Below are positions 11,745 through 23,560 of a stretch of 57,249 nucleotides of DNA, piece after piece. Positions within the stretch are counted from its first letter, which is position 1. Every line of letters begins with the position of its first letter. The notes beneath the pieces were generated by a model. It saw only the letters and a program-made list of their open reading frames with translations. It searched no databases and was not told the DNA's origin. The DNA is from Welwitschia mirabilis (Eukaryota; Gnetophyta; Gnetopsida; Welwitschiales). The translations under genes were made by a program, and so were the position numbers. The stretch spans positions 264,764,181 through 264,821,429 of the forward strand of contig JBOZIK010000001.1 in NCBI GenBank assembly GCA_051453625.1, read 5' to 3'.

Positions 11745-11930
11745 TAAAGTGCAAGATCAATTACTACAATGGTAAAGTATTAGACATATTGAATAGAAGG
11801 TCCTAAGTTCAAACCCTATGTTAGAAGGGGTGTATAATTTGCATAGGCTCAAGTACCACTAGGTTTTTGTGTGAAACATACATACCTACTTGGCTTACTC
11901 TCTAAAAGAATATGTATAATTTGAAAATAA
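11745..11930 (+). mobile_element. tRNA-derived SINE-like unit
   Basis: A-box-like ACAATGGTAAAG at 11766-11777 and B-box-like GTTCAAACCC at 11807-11816, about 40 bases apart, match the internal pol III promoter of tRNA-derived plant SINEs. Downstream ends and target-site duplications were not identified, so the borders are approximate. Confidence 0.5.
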
Positions 11931-12280
11931 TCCCCAACTCACAAAACTTACAATACGTTCTAATTAATATTTACTAAGTTATACTATTTTGAAGTTTTGT
12001 ATTTATTTTATAACTTTTATGAAATTTTACTTCATAAAGAAGATAAAAATCTACAAATAAGTTTTTTAACAATTATAAGAAATAAAAATGAATTCATAAT
12101 ATAGTGAACATAGTTTAGAAAAATGCATAAAATAACTATAAAAATTACATTAATCAATAATCATAATGCATAACAATTAAATTAAAGAAAACTACTCAAA
12201 TAAGCCTTAACATTTCATATAGCATTAATATGTCTCAAAATCAAGTAATATGGCTATAAAGAAAAGGAGTGCATGTGCGT

Positions 12281-12286
12281 GCGCGT

Positions 12287-12332
<46 letters not shown>
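12281..12332. repeat. (GT)n microsatellite
   Basis: Nearly pure GT dinucleotide run with one GCGC start and one TTT interruption. It makes the antisense frame at 12241-12516 look like a Thr-His repeat protein, which it is not. Confidence 0.97.
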
Positions 12333-12334
<2 letters not shown>

Positions 12335-12339
12335 ACAGA

Positions 12340-13731
12340 AAAACTAGTTATTTCTATTAACAAAAAGTGGAATTTACAAGTAGTATGAGATAATTTTCCA
12401 TAAATTTTAACAACAAGAAGATTCTTACAATACAAAACTAGATCAAAGTGAGTTATAAGTTCCTCTAAATTATTAGAATAAGATACACCCATGATTATCC
12501 TTCCTTTGTCACACAAAGATAGAGTAATGAAGCCCTTCTTAAAAAATTAGGAATGGGTATTACTTAAAAGGAGTCCAACCTTCTAATAGTTTATCTAATG
12601 TTTGGGGAAAAAAGAGATCTAAAGATTGAATTTGTGTGTGTTAAAGGTATACTAATTTCCTTTGGATAGGAGTTGTCTTTTGATCTATATCTGAGGAATA
12701 CTCTTAAGTGCTACTAGTCAAGCAGTGCACATTTTGCCCAGTGTTTGAGGACCTCCAAGGTAGTGTTAAGTTCTCATATATACTTTATAATTTTTATTTT
12801 ATCCTCCATAGAATAGTTCATGTAACAGTCTAGGCAAAGTCTAATAAATAAAAGGTAATTCCACGAAATGGCCTACTCCTCCTTCTTAATCACATAATGT
12901 GAGAGGTCTAAGACCTTGAAATGACATCATGCTAGAAATTTAAATGCATAGTAAATTCTATAAAGATTTCGTCCTTGTTGAAAGTCTCATATTCTATAGA
13001 TGAGAAGAAGGATTTAATGTTGACCACAAGTAAAGTTATTACCTTTATCTTTTTTAACTAGGTAGTTCTCGATAGCATTCTCTCCATAAGGATGAATCTA
13101 GCTAGCTTATAAAAGTTAGCACATAAATAGTTGTAAAGTAAAATGCAAATAATAAGAATTTAAATCCCTGATATGATTAAAGAGAAAACTTCAATTGGTG
13201 AAAGTAGGAACATAGTAAAACTCTAATCTATCTCAAATTATCTATATATGACATTTTAATTTTAGAATATATAGTAAATACTTATATTAAATCTTTCCTT
13301 AGCTAAGTCATTAAGTCTAGATTATGGTAAAATAAACTCATCCATTACCTAGTATCAGTGGAATCCTTATTCTTACTTAGCATAATTTTTTCGTTCAGAT
13401 ATCAGTATGATAGGTAGAAAGTTAATCCTAAAAACCATCAAATACTTGCAACTACTCCACTTAATAGAGTCTACTTGACCTTTAAATAGTTTCTCTTAAG
13501 CATTCAACGTGCAAAATGATTTGCTATTCTAAATCAACAAAAGAAACTATAACTTTATTTACATAAAAAGAAAGCAATTACCTTACATTTCAAGAAAGAA
13601 GCATCATGAAGTACAAACAAGGCTAGCCCACTCCAAATGGAACTCTATAAGACATCATTGTAAAGACTATGCTAAGGTACAATAGAACTTTCACCAAAGA
13701 GGAAGTTATTATATAATATAAGGCTTTATGG
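12340..13731. other. Unassigned AT-rich DNA
   Basis: No domain, LTR end or repeat recognised. Slightly less AT-biased patches at 12700-12960 did not translate to anything I could name. Confidence 0.35.
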
Positions 13732-13741
13732 NNNNNNNNNN
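13732..13741. other. Assembly gap (10 N)
   Basis: Short placeholder run of N. Confidence 0.95.
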
Positions 13742-13814
13742 CTTTTATAAGTGAAGCTAATGATAGGGGTAGTTGGGTTTCTTGGCTCATAATAGTAGGT
13801 GAGGTGGGTGGACT

Positions 13815-13950
13815 CTATTCTATAGCATTAGGTACAATCTTCATTATTTAGAATTAGATAGATAATATTTTGTTCCATAGCATTAGTTAAAGGTTAAGAT
13901 TCCTTGTCTTATAGTTTTAAGTAGAATCGTCTTCTTATAGCATTTGATGA
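13815..13950 (+). repeat. Degenerate tandem repeat, 55-60 bp period
   Basis: Three spaced occurrences of (T/C)ATAGCATT(A/T) at 13821, 13876 and 13936, each preceded by a T-rich stretch (CTATTC, TGTTC, TTCT). Only about three units. Confidence 0.35.
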
Positions 13951-13989
13951 AAGATTATCATAATAATTTTAATGTGTTTCCTTAAGTCC

Positions 13990-14140
13990 AGATACTTCTA
14001 ACTAATGCTACCTCCATGTGTGTTGATGCTACTATCATGTGCCACTGTTAATTATGTTTATCACTTCATTTCCATGTCACTGCTACATGTATGTCACATC
14101 AATGCCATGTATTTTCCATGTCAATGCCATATGTATCAAA
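13990..14140. repeat. Short imperfect repeats built on CATGTCA / TGCCATG
   Basis: CCATGT-type words recur irregularly (TCCATGTCACTGC, GCCATGTA, TCCATGTCAATGCC). A clustered short-motif region with no clean period. Confidence 0.35.
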
Positions 14141-14449
14141 AGATCATTGCTAATTAAAATGCAATAACTGATATGCTTATAAATACATTTCACATGTAAC
14201 TCCATTATAAGTCTATCATGTCAATTTGGAGTTGATTTTGCATTATGCTCTGTTATGTTGTTAAGTACCAGGATTTATTAGGGAAAAGAGAATAGCTTCA
14301 TAATTTATGATAAAACTAAGGAAAGACATAATTTCATGATAATAATAATTAATTAAATATATTTTCTAAGCTAAATTACCCTAAAATACTTAATCTAAAT
14401 GTCAATTTTTACATGTTATCAACCATCATAAGGTTAGCTCCTTATTGTT

Positions 14450-14890
14450 AGCATAAGGATGCAAGTTTATTGGAGGAGGTTAAGGTGAGAAATTATATCC
14501 ATCTTCAAGCTTTAGTTGTGGAAGTTTCTATAGCTATCCCTATGGCTCTAGTGATAATGCTAGTTACAACTCTGACTGCAACTTTAATTGTGTATCTAAC
14601 TATAGCTCTATCTATCATTATCCTTCCTTAAGTGAATCTAGATTTGTATCCTCTCTTTTGAGGGTAAGGAAGGAGGATTGCCTTGCCTACTAGAACCTTC
14701 CTCTATCTTATGCTCTTGATGTTTTCTATGCTATCTTTTGCTAGTTGTTTTTGCATTTCATAGCTACTCTAATAAGGGTACCTCTTTATATACTTCTTGG
14801 GATTTTTTGAGGAGGCTCATAGCTAGACTTGAATATCTACTATGTTCATTTTTTTTCCTAGGCATTTAAGAAGAAATGTGAAATGGTTAT
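14450..14890. other. Coding-like patch, orientation uncertain
   Basis: On the plus strand 14515-14620 reads as a Tyr/Ser/Asn-rich string (SYPYGSS-, SYNSDCN-like). On the minus strand 14650-14870 keeps a fairly open, charged reading (KKSQEVYKEVPLLE, then GSSRQGNPPSLPSK). The latter lies about 150 bases downstream, in minus orientation, of the PBS at 15105-15122. It could be the gag N-terminus of the Athila-like element. No conserved domain recognised. Confidence 0.3.
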
Positions 14891-14905
14891 TTGAAACACA
14901 TTATT

Positions 14906-15047
14906 TGCATGCCAAAATTGACATTAAGCAAATATAATTGATTAAGTTAACATAGGGAAAGATACTCAATTTATTGATTTATTATAAAATTATGTTTATT
15001 ATCCTTTTTATCATGATTTCATAATATTATAAGTTTTCCACTAACAT
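14906..15047 (+). mobile_element. Inverted copy of the LTR 5' end (about 140 bp)
   Basis: Reads TGCATGCCAAAATTGACATT and continues to CCACTAACATT. This matches the reverse complement of 16668 down to about 16525 (TGTAAGGCAAAATTAACATT … CTCACTAACATT) with few gaps. It is the U3 terminus of the same LTR family, in the opposite orientation to the LTR that follows. The match stops within a few bases of the point where the tRNA-like sequence begins. Confidence 0.75.
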
Positions 15048-15122
15048 TACCAAGTAGTATAGTGATAAGTATTCTTGCCTGTCACACAGGTGATCAAGGT
15101 TCAATCCCCAATAACGATGCCA
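15048..15122 (+). pseudogene. tRNA-Asp(GTC)-derived sequence with CCA end, used as primer complement
   Basis: From 15054 the sequence follows the plant tRNA-Asp (anticodon GTC) as I remember it, with about 52 of 66 positions identical and nearly all differences C-to-T or G-to-A. The D arm (TAGTATAGTGATAAGTA), anticodon loop (CTGTCAC) and T loop (TTCAATC) are recognisable. It ends in GCCA, although nuclear tRNA genes do not encode CCA. The first seven bases do not match and the acceptor and T stems cannot pair, so it is not a functional tRNA gene. Positions 15105-15122 are the complement of a tRNA-Asp PBS for the minus-strand LTR next to it. A normal PBS would stop after about 18 bases; here the match runs through the tRNA to about nucleotide 7. 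Confidence 0.75.
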
Positions 15123-16668
15123 AAATCTGACTAAAGTATAATAATGATCCAAATTTACACTAAGTGAAACACTTAGTATCATTCTTCCACAGGGATGTAG
15201 AAGGTAAATTAATCAAAAGATACAAGGGTATTTTAACTTGCAATGAAAAACCAAATGAAAGAAAAATCAGAGTTTCAGAATTAAGATGATCTTTAGTCGA
15301 TAATGTAAGGCAATAAAATGATTTAAAAGTCTAATCAAGTCATCCTTTACTTCACCACTGCTCCAATGATTCATCTATTTGAAACAGGTACTAAATTATC
15401 AAGTCATTAAGGCTTAGCATGAAGGCATAGTCTCATCCTCCACATGAGTGTTAGTAAGTTATCAAGTCTTCTTAATACTTCACAGTCCTTTATAAGCATG
15501 AAAAGTATGAACCTAAGTGTATAAGATCCATTAAACAATAGGAATTATAAATCACAAAAGTAACTTTAAATAACTCACATGGTTAAAAAGAACTTAACAA
15601 TTAAATAAGCTTATATAAATATTGCTAATACCATTTTTGATCATTAACAATAAAATAATGCACCTATTTTAAGAACTATTTCTACCTAAACATTTATAAT
15701 ATGAATTGAAATCATGCATTAACAATAAAAGAACAAACCTATTTTAAGAACTATTTTTACCTAAACATTACTTATACTAATTGAAATTATGCATTAACAA
15801 TAAAAGGGTTTAAGCTAATGATTTATTAAAACTAAAAGAAATCATACATTACATTAAATGGATGAGATAAAAAAGAAGAACTTCTCAACTAGCTATGGAT
15901 TATTTCACCCCCAAGAAATAGTGTTAGAGTGTTATGACGTCTTAGCCTCTAAGTTTTTCCCATGTTAAGTGAAATAAAGATGTTTACAATAGGCATTCAA
16001 GGCCCTTTTGTAGATGAGGAAAGGCTTAGAAAGTTATCTTATGATTACATTAGATGTTGTCATTATGTGTTAGATGGTAGTTACATAAGGGGAGTTACTT
16101 AAGGACAGTCACATACAGAGGGAGTTATAGAAGTGTTTGACATATAACCATAGGGGTGATTCCTTTGTCTTTAAATACAACATGGTAATGACATATCCTT
16201 TGACTACTGATGATGTTGCCAACAAGTGCCATGTCATGTATCTTTGTCTTGGTCATCCTCGTTATGTTACATGTTACTACAATGTATCAATTTGTACTTT
16301 TCCCATGCGTAGCTGAAGTTTAAGGTTAACTCTATTTTATGTTCAACTTAGCCCATAAGTATAAAATATTTAATTCCCTAAAGTATTATGAGAATGTGAG
16401 ATTTTTCATGTCTTTCCTTAAAAGGCCAGTGGCACAAGTAGTCTTGGCTGTCAGTGCTAACGTTGTTTGCTAGATTTCTTTCATCTATTTGCATGTTCTA
16501 TAGAAGACAAAAGTATATGTGCAAATGTTAGTGAGAAAGTCATAATATCATGAAAATATGATAAAAAGGATAAAAGACAACATTTTATGATAAATTGGTA
16601 AATTAAGTGTCTTTTCTTATGTTAAATTAATCAATTATACTTGCTTAGAATGTTAATTTTGCCTTACA
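15123..16668 (-). mobile_element. Athila-like LTR, copy 1 (minus strand)
   Basis: Matches 19572-20994 throughout. Shared anchors are CACATGAGTGTT, CATAAGCATG, TTCTCAACT and CTTGCTT. On the minus strand it starts near TGTAAGGCAAAATT (16668) and ends near TCAGATTT before the tRNA-Asp PBS. The promoter region at about 15990-16010 is degenerate compared with copy 2. It contains a 75-bp minisatellite at 15642-15805. No open frame. Confidence 0.7.
15642..15805. repeat. 75-bp minisatellite in the LTR
   Basis: CATTAACAATAAAA recurs at 15642, 15717 and 15792 with CTATTTTAAGAACTATTT between. That is two full units plus the start of a third. The sister LTR has the equivalent word only at 20096 and 20170, one unit fewer. 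Confidence 0.75.
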
Positions 16669-16680
16669 AACATATTCCCT

Positions 16681-16699
16681 AACTAGTATTTTACTAGTT
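16681..16699. repeat. Perfect short hairpin
   Basis: AACTAGTA, TTT, TACTAGTT: 8-bp stem with a 3-base loop, 12 bases outside the LTR copy 1 end. Probably chance in AT-rich DNA. Confidence 0.5.
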
Positions 16700-16819
16700 C
16701 CTTAGTAAAATGTGATGAATAAAGAGTGTCATGGAAAAATTGACTAGGTTTTTAAAAAAAATTTAATTAATTTCTAATAATTTAAGACATAAAGATCGAA
16801 AAATTTCTATAAAAGCAAA

Positions 16820-17600
16820 CACCATACTCCATAACTAAAATTTAGCTTCGTCCTCATAGTTAAAAAGATGGAAAATTTATATATAGCTGTTGAGAATAAG
16901 CTAATTACATGGTTAGCAAATGATGATGATGAACACATTTAAGAAAAATAATTTAATGTAAGGCTTAAACTAAAATACAATTTTTAAGAAACACCAAAAC
17001 ATAAAACCTAATGAAAAATTACTGTATTCACTAATTCAAAATATATAATAACTAAGCTGATGGCCACATGTATTAAAAATTTCTCAAATTTTATTTACAA
17101 TTTAAAGTGTGTCACAATATCACACAAATAAGATATCCTCTAAGTTAACCTATAAGTAATCAAAAATTAGCTAAGCAAATTCTTCAAGTATATGAGTTAA
17201 AGAAAAGTAACAACAAAACGCATCTTCTAATTTCATCTTTTTATTCCAAATTACCTTTTTTTTCACAATCATGCCTTGTTCCTTGTTTTAAGCATTTTTT
17301 TAATCAAATTGGGTATCCAGTGTTATAAAATATTTTTCCAATAGAGTTAAACATGTTGATATGTAAAGGAGTTAGTGCTACATTACCACCTAGTGTTAAT
17401 AGCCCCGATGCAGTTAAATATGTTATAAACTAAATCATTAGAGCTACATTTCTTGTAAGCATACATAGCCCTAGTGTAGTTAACTCAACCCAATTGTATT
17501 TGATCATGAAATAATGTGATATGGAGAGGAGTTATTTTTATTTCCTTTTTAATCATCCTTCTCATGTTCAATACATTTGATGCACATAAAGGGGTCATTG
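16820..17600 (+). mobile_element. R2 repeat, copy 2
   Basis: Second copy of 5745-6449 in the same orientation. CACCATACTCCATAACT and GCTTCGTCCTCATAGTTAAA mark its start, which resembles a Ty3/gypsy LTR 5' end whose TG has been lost. It lies between the two Athila-like LTRs. Noncoding. Confidence 0.55.
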
Positions 17601-19553
17601 GCTTATTAGCCTAATCAAGATAAATCTTGTTCCCATGAATGCTTTAAAAACAATTAACTTAGTATAAAAGTAGATTCCATCTTAATTCATTCATATTTTT
17701 CAATTAAAATGCCTTAAGTAAAACTAATCTTAATAAGTTAATTTGAAAATAAGTAAAATCTTTTCTTCAAAAAAACTACAAGTAAACTTAAATTCTACCT
17801 AATTTTTAATGATAGGGTGATCACTTATTATTGGTTTATTCATTAAAACCATTAACCAAGATCATATAATCTTAAAAAATCATGGATGGATATAAGAAAA
17901 GCATGGTTGATGAACTCTATTAGGTAGTGCAAAGGTGGAAGAAATGAGTAATAAGGTTTAAAACAATGATGATTTATTCTGTGTCATAGGTGGTATTTGG
18001 GATTTTCTAAATGAAAATTTTTTAAGGCAATGATTGTATAGGTGGTATGCTTAGGTGGTTTAAGAAGAGAAAGGGAATTAAGCAAAATATTTTTAATGTT
18101 CACATTTTTTCCAAACCTAAATATATTCTAAAAACAAATTTATATTATAAAAGAAAAGTCTAATTTAAAAATAAATAATAAAGCTAAAAATTTTAAAAGG
18201 AATTTTTTAGGATAATGCATGTGTGAGGGCTTAATATGATAGTAAATGTAAATGTTGAATGATGAACCAAAATTACAAAAAGCATTTAAACATGAAAGAG
18301 AATCCTTTATGCATGAATCCATAAAAATTAGAAAAACATTAAAATAAGTAGTAAAATTTATGCATTAAAAATAAAAAATCATTGATCTTTTAGCTTGTTT
18401 CTATTTATTTAATAACTCATGCAAGACATTGTTTTAAAGTGAATACAAAGATGATTTGGAGACAATTGGAGAAGATGAATGTTCATTAAGAATATTAATA
18501 AAAAATGGTTCTAAAGATAAAGAGGATTTATCTTCTTCATTGAGGTTTGAATCTTGTTTAGAAAATAAAGAAGAAAGTGACATAGTTAGCTCAAGAGTTT
18601 GTTAAAAAAAAGTTATTCATAACATAGATCATAAATGGGCTCCTTGCTAATGTTCTATGAGTTATATTAATGGTAATTACCTAGAAGTAAAATGTAATCA
18701 CCAACAGTTTATTTAGGTTGCTCATGATTCTAAAAATTATAGGGATTTTCATAATTCCCATAGATAGGTTATAGTTTATAAGGTATTTTAAATGAATTAC
18801 ATACCTAACTCATAAATCATTATTACATTTTAGAAAATGGATTATAAATTTAACTATAAGGTCATGTTTTCATAATGTTTTTAGATTTTATAGGATGCCT
18901 AATATAAAATAGAATATAGAGAGGTGAGATGAGATTCTATGAAAAAGACAAGAGTGGTCTAAGTAGAAAGGCTAGTAGAACTAGTCAGGAAAGCTAGAAA
19001 CACTAGTTGTTTAGGGAGAAATAGTTCAAAAAAGTATCAAGTTTATGTTTGGGTCTATGCAAAAATGTTTCATACTATAGGTTCTTAGAAATTTTTATGA
19101 GAACATGAAATCAACTACAACATAGAAAATACAACCTAGGAAAATAACCCTAAATGTTTTTTATTTTTTAAAAAATTTAATTGTAGAAATAAAATAGAAT
19201 AAAACTAAAAATTTACAAAAATTTGTAAACAGAAAAAACTTAAAACACATAAAACCATTAGAGTTAAAATTTAATTTGTCTTCTTTTATGATCTTAGTTT
19301 TAATTATAACTAGTGAGAAAGTTTCATATTAGAATGAAAGCTAAAAATAACTCAAAAAATAGACCAGTTCAAGTTTTACTAAAAATAGACTAGTATTCAT
19401 ACTAAAAAGAAAGGAAAACATACAAACAATAGAGAAAAGAACCAGTTTGGATATCATTGAAAGGAATAGTACCCATAACTAGAAAAATAAAAACTAACTA
19501 AAATGATTGTGAGAAGAAAAATCATGTACTTTTGAAAAACCACCATGCCAATA
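17601..19553. other. Decayed element interior, unassigned
   Basis: This lies downstream (minus strand) of the PBS at 19554-19571, so it should hold leader and gag of the element headed by LTR copy 2. I could not recognise gag. A plus-strand patch at 18440-18600 reads as an acidic, fairly open stretch (DDLETIGEDE, then DIVSSRV) of unknown origin. The 18140-18322 minus-strand frame is not convincing. Confidence 0.35.
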
Positions 19554-19571
19554 TCCTTGATAATGGGGCTA
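19554..19571 (-). other. Primer-binding site for tRNA-Asp
   Basis: Minus strand TAGCCCCATTATCAAGGA against the tRNA-Asp PBS TGGCGCCGTTGCCGGGGA. All but one difference are transitions. The match ends after 18 bases, as in a canonical element, in contrast to 15048-15122. tRNA-Asp priming is usual for Athila-type elements. Confidence 0.6.
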
Positions 19572-20994
19572 AAATTCTTTTTGTGTGAATACAATGAATC
19601 AGATCTATACTAGGTAAGAATCTAATATTATTATTTTAGAGGGATATATATGCAATAAGTTAATAAGAATAACATAAAAATCCTAACTTGCAATATAACT
19701 TAAATAAGATGAAAACTAAAAAGTTAAGAATTTTAATGATCTTTGATTAATAGTGTAAGGGAATAATGTACTTTAAAGGTCTAGTTGATTCGTACAATGC
19801 TCCACCTTTAATACAATAACTCCTCTATTCTTGAATCATAATTATCATAAAGTCATTAAGATTTAGGCATGAAGAAATAATCTCATCCATCACATGAGTG
19901 TTGGTGAGTTATTTTATTTCTCAGATCCTTCATATCTCTTCATAAGCATGGAAAATATGAATGATTATTCATTAGCTCCATCAAATAATAGTGACTGCAA
20001 AATCATAGAAGTAATCTTAAACAACTTACTTAGTAATGAAATAAGTTAATAACTAAGTAGTATCACCTAAAGATTGTTAATATTAAATTAATATTCATTA
20101 ATAATTAAAAAATAAATAAGTAATTAAGAACTATCCTCACCTAAATATTACTAATATCAAATTAGTGTGCATTAATAATGAAAGAATGAAAGCTGATTTT
20201 GTATTAAAACTCAAAAAATATATTACATTAAGGAGAGAGGTGAAGTTACATGAACTTCTCAACTGACCTTAGAATAATCTACCACTAAGAAAGGTGATTA
20301 GAATTCCCTGATGTCCTAGCACTCCAAGTCTTTCCACCACATTTTGCTAACCAAAAGATCCATTATAATTGGGGCTCAAGGCCCTTTTATAAATGGGGAA
20401 AGCATTGAAGAGCTTTTTTGTGATGTGTTTGATGAATAGTTACATAAGGAAGATTACTTTTGGGTAGTTACTTAAGGAGGAACTCATAAATTTTTGCATG
20501 TAGCCTTAATAGAGGGTTCTTGATATGTTTCTTGAATGATGATGATACTACTAATGGATATCATGTTATGTCTTCCTCATAATTATCCTTGTTGCTGTAA
20601 CATGTCATTATGAAATGTTATTTTTCACTTTTAACATTTTTTATCAAGTTTGAAATGTTTATTTTGGATCAACATCTAACTTAGCCCATAAGTATAATTT
20701 GATGAACTTCTCAAAAGGATGTAGGAATGTGAGTTCAAATGAGTTTATGTCAAAAAGTTGATAGTATTACTGGACCTAGATGGTGGCATTGAATTTGTTT
20801 TCTAGAATTTATTTATTTTGTGTAATATCCTTTAAAAGGTAGTAATAAACATACTTATGTTATGGGAAAGTTCATAATTCCATGAATTATGATAAAAGAG
20901 GTAGAAGACATTATTTTTCAATAAAACAATAAATTTAGTATTTCTTCCTATCCAAATTGATCTAACATACTTGCTTGGAATGTCAATTTTAGCA
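19572..20994 (-). mobile_element. Athila-like LTR, copy 2 (5' LTR, minus strand)
   Basis: Homologous to 15123-16668. On the minus strand it starts TGCTAAAATTGACATTCC (20994) and is followed at its 3' end by the PBS at 19554-19571. It is therefore a 5' LTR whose element body extends to lower coordinates. It carries the cleaner TATA box of the pair. Confidence 0.7.
20386..20396 (-). promoter_or_regulatory. TATA box of Athila-like LTR copy 2
   Basis: Minus strand CATTTATAAAAGGGCC, a TATAAAA box followed by GGGCCTTGAGCCCC, typical of the U3/R border of plant LTRs. The same position in copy 1 has decayed. Confidence 0.5.
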
Positions 20995-22619
20995 TATTAA
21001 GATCTTGAATTTCCATTCACAAAAGAAAATTAGTCATATCTAGTGGTTCTATTGATGAAAATATAAATATTTAGTAATAATACGTTATCTTTAAGAGTTA
21101 TTTTATTGAGATTACAGAAATTTATACAAATCCTTATAGTCCTATTTTTCTTTATGATGACAACCATATTAGAAACCCAATACAAGTAATCTATAAGTCA
21201 AATAAAACTAGTCATAATAGGTCTTTACAGATTCTCTTTAATAATAATGGTAATTTTTGAATTAAACTTTATACCTTTTACTTTATTGGATTTAAATTTG
21301 GCTTTATCAGTATATTATGAGTTACAATTTTCTTGTCAATTCTAGGCATATCCTTATAATAATAAGCTAAGATATGTATATTATTTCTAAGAGTATTTTA
21401 TTATCCTATCTATTTATTTGATTTCATACTATTTTCTATTTTCAAGACTTTTTTTAGCATCATTGAGGTCAACGTTATAATTGTAAGTCAAATTTTTTTG
21501 CTCTTTTGATAAAGATTCTTTTACTAAATTTATATTTGCCTTGTGATTTAAATCATGTTATAGCCTTTGTTCTTCTTGAAATATGTTTAAAATATTAGAT
21601 TGATAATAATCCAATAGGTTAGAGTCAATCTCCTATACCATTCAAGTTTCATCAAAGTCAAATTCAAGATGTTGAAGGAGAACAAAAACTATTCATACTA
21701 ACTTCCAACTTTATTGATCTACTTTCATTCTATGAGATTATAGCTAACATGTTAAAAAATCAAGAGGAAGAAGCTAGACATGAAAAATAAAAATTAATTA
21801 ATAAGTATTAGAAGTATGTATGCATAATTTAAGATCAACATTCATAATAAGTATCTATAAACTAATTTTAATGTATGTTACCCACTTTTAATTTTTACAT
21901 TACTTAAATTTTTCTTATGTGCTTACATATAATTTTTTTCTATGAGACTTATCCTTAGATTTTATTTTCATAATTGTTTTATAAAGAATTTTATAGATAA
22001 AGGTATTCTATATAGCTAATTAAATATGTGCCCTCTCTTATTTCATCTTTCATATCGTTTTTTTTGGTACTTAACTCTAATCCCTTTTGTTTATTAAATG
22101 GAATTCTCAATGAGAAGTAATATAAATACAACACATTTTTTTATGATTTAAACAAATTTTAAAAGCACCATTAAACTTAGCATACAAATGCATTTGAAGT
22201 CTTGACATGAAATGGAGAAAGAACCAATAATAAAACTAACAGAGGTAGTCATATCCTTGCCTTTAGGTGTAGAAAAAAGGTAATATTTTGTCTTATTACT
22301 TCTTGCTTCATTTATTTATTTTAGTTAATTAATATGAATATCTATTTTAAAAGGCACTTTTGGTTTATGTTCTTCATAATTTCGTTTTGATATTGACTTT
22401 TTGAGTTTTTTATTTGACTTAAAATTTATGACATATATATGACTTTATATTTGCTTTTAAATTTTTCTTTGAGAATTTAATTTACACTCTTTTATTCCTC
22501 TTCCTTTTTTCCCCCTTTTTGTTTTTAGGAATATTTATAAGTTATCTTTATTCTTATGAAAATTTTAAGGGAGATAATGGAAATTTTCACTTATTCTATG
22601 ATAAAATAGATTTCTTGAC
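20995..22619. other. Unassigned AT-rich DNA
   Basis: No LTR end, domain or repeat recognised on either strand. Confidence 0.35.
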
Positions 22620-23560
22620 AATAAAAGACACAAGACTAATGATAGGAAAGAAGAAGTAATATTTGAGAAGGAAAATGATAAAGATTTAAAAGCAGATAAA
22701 GATAATAATCTAGATTTCAAACATGAAAATAACGGTTGTCATGTTCAAGAAAAAGGAGATGGAGTAGTAATAGAGCTCTCTAAGTAAGAAGATCACAGTG
22801 AATACTTATCAAATAAAATCCCTACTTTAGATTATAATTGGTATTTTTTCTAGCATTCCTCTTAGTAAGTAGTATCTAAAGAAAAGAAAAAGACAAAGAA
22901 CAATTATCAACCCATAGACGAAGCACCTTCTAACCTAAAATGAATAGAAATAAAGGATAATGTCAAAGAAAGATGTAATGATTTTAATCTAAAAAAAACA
23001 ATGCTTTATGAGTCACATTAAAATCTATGGGCTTATTTAAAATTCTAACCTTTCCATAGTATGAATTACATCCTATAATGGTCTCAGAGATAGTAAAAAA
23101 TTTTGATTCTTAGTTATTAAATTGTAAGTTTTTATTTCGATGATGAACTATATAAACATTACTAATTCATCTAAGAACCATATTGGGCCTTGAAGATTCT
23201 AGTAAGGAAATTCATGAATTTTCTTAGATGCCATCAAAACTATAAAAGAAAGAGGTTAAGGAAATTTGAAGTTCCTCATCTTTCAGTAATCATCAATTAT
23301 ACCTAATGCTAAAATTCTTTATATGTTATGTTTTATTTAATAAAAGGCGATTTGATATCCCATTTTGGATATTATCATATTTGTATGATATGGTTAAAGC
23401 AAAAAAAAAAAAAGATATGAGCAATAGAAGTTCTTAAAGAGTGACATAGTAAATACCATGATAGACATGGTAACATTACCATCTTATTCCTTCCAATTTG
23501 GATGGTACCTAACTATCTTAGGCTGAAGTGGAATCATGAAAACAGTGATAAAATAAATAT
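22620..23560 (+). pseudogene. Unidentified decayed coding-like stretch
   Basis: Plus-strand reading from about 22650 is open for about 45 codons and rich in Lys/Asp/Glu (VIFEKENDKDLKADKDNN, then VQEKGDGVVIELSK). It continues after a stop with DHSEYLSNKIPTLDYNWY. Farther on come FDIPFWILSYLYD (about 23350) and SFQFGWYLTILG (about 23490), in different frames. The hydrophilic-then-structured pattern looks like a real decayed ORF rather than chance, but I do not recognise the family. A retroelement or an old host gene fragment are both possible. Confidence 0.3.

Noticed and set aside
12241-12516. Minus-strand ORF with His/Thr repeats
   Set aside because: Its repeat is the (GT)n microsatellite read in frame; the rest has no resemblance to a protein.
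15048-15119. Functional tRNA-Asp gene
   Set aside because: The 5' acceptor strand does not pair with the 3' strand, the T stem is broken, and the CCA is encoded, which nuclear tRNA genes lack. It is a retroelement primer fossil.
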